From IMG/VR virus record IMGVR_UViG_3300044825_002519, positions 1-21,426 of that record: 21,426 bases of DNA. One strand, given 5' to 3'. The translations under genes and the position numbers were made by a program. Positions 19,706-21,426 of the stretch are shown here, in pieces. The DNA comes from a virus. Every line of letters starts with the position of its first letter. Position 1 is the stretch's first letter. The notes beneath the pieces are model-generated. The model saw only the letters and a list, made by a program, of their open reading frames with translations, ran no database searches and was not told the DNA's origin.

Positions 19706-19951
19706 ATGACTCCTAAAGCTGTTGAACATCTTCTGACCCAAGACGCTCGTCTGCTTGCCAGGAGAGATGCCCCTTGCATCGACCAAGAACTTGAGGCGCA
19801 GCGTCAAGCTGCTCTCGAGTTGTTCTTCGAGTGGCAAGACGGTATGCGTCAATTCCAAGACCTTGTTCCCTTCGTTGCCATCGTGCAGCGTAAGGTAGAT
19901 CTCAACCGGGATCTGCTGCGGTGGGAACGCAAGCAACTGGAACAAGACTGA
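19706..19951 (+). CDS. Small charged helical protein (81 residues)
   Basis: ATG 19706 has an A/C-rich leader (CACCACCAGGACTCAACC). AGGA 12 bases upstream is a marginal Shine-Dalgarno sequence at best. The product is almost entirely helical and highly charged: LTQDARLLARRDAPCIDQEL, an aromatic/hydrophobic FFEWQDGMRQFQDLVPFVAI, and a basic/acidic VDLNRDLLRWERKQLEQD end. A helical bundle or coiled coil is likely. No known motif is seen. The stop is followed after one base by the next type II element. Confidence 0.6.
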   Translation: MTPKAVEHLLTQDARLLARRDAPCIDQELEAQRQAALELFFEWQDGMRQFQDLVPFVAIVQRKVDLNRDLLRWERKQLEQD

Positions 19952-19952
19952 C

Positions 19953-20003
19953 GACTACACTGAGGGGCTCCGGCCCTTCTCTGTAGTCCTCAACGAGGGC
20001 TAC
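19953..20003 (+). promoter_or_regulatory. Intercistronic RNA element, type II, copy d
   Basis: Segment 1 GACTACA (19953-19959) pairs perfectly with segment 2 TGTAGTC (19982-19988) around a 7-bp hairpin capped by UCCG, again a UNCG loop (19962-19979). Alternatively, GTAGTCCTC (19983-19991) pairs with GAGGGCTAC (19995-20003) over nine positions, with one G-U pair, across a 3-base loop. Compared with copies a and b all paired bases have changed, which argues for selection on pairing. Confidence 0.7.
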
Positions 20004-20023
20004 TACACCATTGCTACTACACC

Positions 20024-20296
20024 ATGGCTATTAGCATTGACCACCACGACATCACGCAGGCATTACAAGAGTTCAAACTTGAGGTGACTGACTATTACCT
20101 CGAGTTTACTGACCAGTGCATTTATATGTACTGGGTTGCATGCCCCAGTGATATTGAAGAGTATTTAGCAAAAGGTGACTGGGCGTGTCTTGACTTCCAG
20201 ATCAAAGGTACATGGAAGTCTGCTGAAGAGTTGTTCGCAGAACCTTTTACAGAACGTCCTTTCACTAACTGCCGTTACATCCTCGCCACTAACTGA
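20024..20296 (+). CDS. Small acidic hypothetical protein (90 residues)
   Basis: ATG 20024 is preceded by a C/A-rich leader (TTGCTACTACACC) with no Shine-Dalgarno sequence. The product is acidic and aromatic. It has an N-terminal helix (ITQALQEFKLEVTDYYLE), a beta-like YMYWVACPSDIEEYLAKGDW stretch, and a C-terminal Phe/Glu/Pro-rich part ending in YILATN. Three Cys and several Trp residues are scattered without a metal-site pattern. It starts a run of four genes without long spacers (the next ATG is 1 base after its stop). No family is recognised. Confidence 0.6.
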   Translation: MAISIDHHDITQALQEFKLEVTDYYLEFTDQCIYMYWVACPSDIEEYLAKGDWACLDFQIKGTWKSAEELFAEPFTERPFTNCRYILATN

Positions 20297-20297
20297 A

Positions 20298-20510
20298 ATG
20301 AAGACTATTTACTCCATGGGAAGAGGCAAGTACATCACACTTGACTCCTATCATTCTTACGGTGAGTCTCATGAGAATCGCCGTTGGTCAGTGTGCATTG
20401 CCCTCTTCTCCATCATCATCGCCACCATCAGTGCTACGGCACTTCTTGGCGTTGATATGACACAAGTCAATCCTCAACCTACCAAGGAGCAAATCAATGC
20501 GACTCGATGA
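20298..20510 (+). CDS. Small single-pass membrane protein (70 residues)
   Basis: ATG 20298 lies one base after the previous stop, indicating coupled translation. The N-terminus is polar and basic (MKTIYSMGRGKYITLDSYHS, then HENRRW). One hydrophobic helix follows at about residues 31-52 (VCIALFSIIIATISATALLG), and then a short polar tail. The positive N-side predicts N-in orientation. Its last 14 bases overlap the next gene, whose Shine-Dalgarno-like AAGGAG sits inside this gene. The function is unknown. Confidence 0.65.
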   Translation: MKTIYSMGRGKYITLDSYHSYGESHENRRWSVCIALFSIIIATISATALLGVDMTQVNPQPTKEQINATR

Positions 20511-20844
20511 ACACACGCAGGTGCTTGAAGCACGAATCGATGGCTTGCTCAACAAGATCATCGAGAAGTACACCAAGCAATACGGCTATAACGATTTGGC
20601 ATTTGACGTTGTCAAAGGCACAAAGTACTACAAGATTGTTCAACGTTCAATCAAACGAACGAACCTAGGTGGTGATGGTGGCTTTGTCCACGCATTCATC
20701 CACCGTCAATCAGGTGCTGTCTACAAGCCTGCATCATTTAAGGCTCCTGCTAAACATGTTAGATACAATCTACTTGATGACGTATCTTACGAAGTTTGTC
20801 TACGCTATGCCGATTGTCATGGCAGCTATCTCTATATGAAGTAG
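20497..20844 (+). CDS. Conserved-type phage protein of unknown function (115 residues)
   Basis: ATG 20497 has AAGGAG 8 bases upstream, inside the end of the previous gene, with a 14-base overlap. The first 35 residues form a charged helix (VLEARIDGLLNKIIEKYTKQ). The rest looks like a compact mixed fold: KGTKYYKIVQRS, a Gly-rich turn, VHAFIHRQSGAVYKPASFKA, and PAKHVRYNLLDD. The last two blocks strongly recall a small protein family widespread in tailed phages, in which a KYYKIV strand precedes VHAFID..TG.VYKPASWKAPAK.VRYNL. Its function is unknown as far as I know. It is the most family-like product of the rightward cluster. Confidence 0.8.
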   Translation: MRLDEHTQVLEARIDGLLNKIIEKYTKQYGYNDLAFDVVKGTKYYKIVQRSIKRTNLGGDGGFVHAFIHRQSGAVYKPASFKAPAKHVRYNLLDDVSYEVCLRYADCHGSYLYMK

Positions 20845-20853
20845 CGTCAATCA

Positions 20854-20891
20854 CCTGGGCATCCCCACGTAAGTGAGGTATAAGTCCCAGG
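20854..20891 (+). promoter_or_regulatory. Structured spacer hairpin with GUAA loop
   Basis: CCTGGG/CCCAGG (20854-20859, 20886-20891) encloses CCCCAC/GTGAGG (20863-20868, 20873-20878, one mismatch) capped by a GUAA tetraloop. It resembles the first pairing of the type II elements but has no visible alternative partner. GTTT follows, so it could act as a weak terminator. Confidence 0.5.
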
Positions 20892-20920
20892 GTTTACTGT
20901 CCGTTCACTCAACTCAAGCA

Positions 20921-21103
20921 ATGCCTGAACTCGATCCCAACTACAACGCTGACTTGCTTGATGCCATGGCTGATCAGTTCGAAGAAGAACAAGAAGCCAT
21001 GCGTGAATCAATGCAATCACAATGGTCACTTATCGAAGATGACCATGGCAATTTTATTGGCTTTAGTGTACACAACACTGAGGAATACGATGACCAAGCC
21101 TAA
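20921..21103 (+). CDS. Small acidic protein (60 residues)
   Basis: ATG 20921 is chosen over the upstream-extended frame because it follows the spacer hairpin and an A/C-rich leader (ACTCAACTCAAGCA). There is no Shine-Dalgarno sequence. The product is very acidic and mostly helical: MPELDPNYNADLLDAMADQF, then Glu/Gln/Met-rich residues, and a beta-like end (GNFIGFSVHNTEEYDDQA). No membrane span is present. The last 14 bases overlap the next gene's start, as at 20497. Its role is unknown. Acidic DNA-mimic or inhibitor proteins are one possibility, without specific evidence. Confidence 0.6.
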   Translation: MPELDPNYNADLLDAMADQFEEEQEAMRESMQSQWSLIEDDHGNFIGFSVHNTEEYDDQA

Positions 21104-21426
21104 GTACACACTGCGTCAAGCATGGGATGACGGTGACATCATCGTCATCCTGATCGCAATCATTTCAATCATCATCACTGAGTTTGCATCATGCTTCACC
21201 CCATCACCCAAGAAATTGCTTCAACCTTTGGCTACGTCCCCTTCACCGAAGAAGAAGGTCAGGAACAGTTCCAAGCAGAGTGCGACTTCCAAGACGCACC
21301 TAAGGGAGCAATCCCCTGCACTGGAAATGTCTACAGAAACAAGCGAGGAATCTTGCGTTGTTACTGGATCCCCGTCTACGGAGACAAGCAAGCCGAAGGT
21401 TGGTACGACATCCCAAGCAACGAAGA
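21090..21426 (+). CDS. Small membrane protein frame, running off the window
   Basis: ATG 21090 overlaps the previous gene's end by 14 bases, the same geometry as the 20497 gene. The product starts MTKPKYTLRQAWDDGD and enters a hydrophobic helix at about residues 17-35 (IIVILIAIISIIITEFAS). After that it becomes Ser/Thr/Lys/Pro-rich with no stop for the remaining 75 or so codons to the window edge. From 21191 on, a second frame is also open and looks more protein-like, so the low-complexity part here may be partly a by-product of overlap. The true end is unknown. Confidence 0.5.
   Translation, partial: MTKPKYTLRQAWDDGDIIVILIAIISIIITEFASCFTPSPKKLLQPLATSPSPKKKVRNSSKQSATSKTHLREQSPALEMSTETSEESCVVTGSPSTETSKPKVGTTSQATK
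21191..21426 (+). CDS. Hypothetical protein, 3' end outside the window
   Basis: ATG 21191 opens a frame that is still open at the window end (78 codons). The translation looks like a normal small globular protein: MLHPITQEIASTFGYVPFTE, an acidic Gln/Glu segment, then GNVYRNKRGILRCYWIPVYG and a Trp/Asp end. It overlaps the 3' half of the 21090 frame in another frame on the same strand. No Shine-Dalgarno sequence precedes it, and the upstream bases encode the membrane helix of the other gene. Translation by coupling is likely. No family is recognised. Confidence 0.55.
   Translation, partial: MLHPITQEIASTFGYVPFTEEEGQEQFQAECDFQDAPKGAIPCTGNVYRNKRGILRCYWIPVYGDKQAEGWYDIPSNE

Overview
The window is part of the genome of a tailed double-stranded DNA bacteriophage. 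The anchors are a large terminase subunit with intact ATPase and nuclease motifs (4481-6007, minus) and a portal-like protein (1273-3561, minus). Around them is a dense, one-directional block of unknown genes typical of a virion-assembly operon. Several small proteins resemble families I associate with phages of marine or freshwater cyanobacteria. The partial group I intron at the left edge has a core like that of cyanobacterial tRNA introns. A cyanobacterial host is therefore my best guess, but no photosynthesis gene or other decisive host marker is present.

Layout. A divergent control region at about 16664-16785 splits the window. Leftward from it (minus strand, 16663 down to 293) runs a late-type operon of 23 genes with small gaps or 1-14 base overlaps. 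In transcription order it holds a 1033-residue probable virion protein, small Lys-rich and Gly/Ala-rich proteins, a SET-domain protein, a candidate small terminase, TerL, a membrane-anchored coiled-coil protein, an AbrB-like regulator, the portal, and two further probable structural proteins. It ends at a putative 5' exon and a group I intron that runs off the window. Rightward (plus strand, 16786 to 21426) runs a string of very small genes, mostly 53-115 residues. Four of them encode single-pass membrane proteins. This looks like an early, host-takeover type region.

The most unusual feature is in the rightward region. Nearly every spacer carries a defined RNA fold. Three spacers (17937-18611) share a three-way junction: an outer stem that contains the upstream stop codon, a short hairpin, and an arm resembling a tRNA T-arm. 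The sequences differ but the pairing is kept by compensating changes. Four other spacers (18827-20003) share a second design, in which one segment can pair either upstream, around a hairpin (UNCG-capped in two cases), or downstream. Most genes behind these elements start in A/C-rich leaders with little or no Shine-Dalgarno sequence.

Other points of note: a 542-base same-strand overlap of the portal tail and the next gene in different frames; a group I intron whose 5' splice site may lie just after a start codon; a viral SET-domain protein; a second long out-of-frame overlap at the right edge; and nested inverted repeats in the divergent control region. All function calls come from reading motifs by eye, with no database search.
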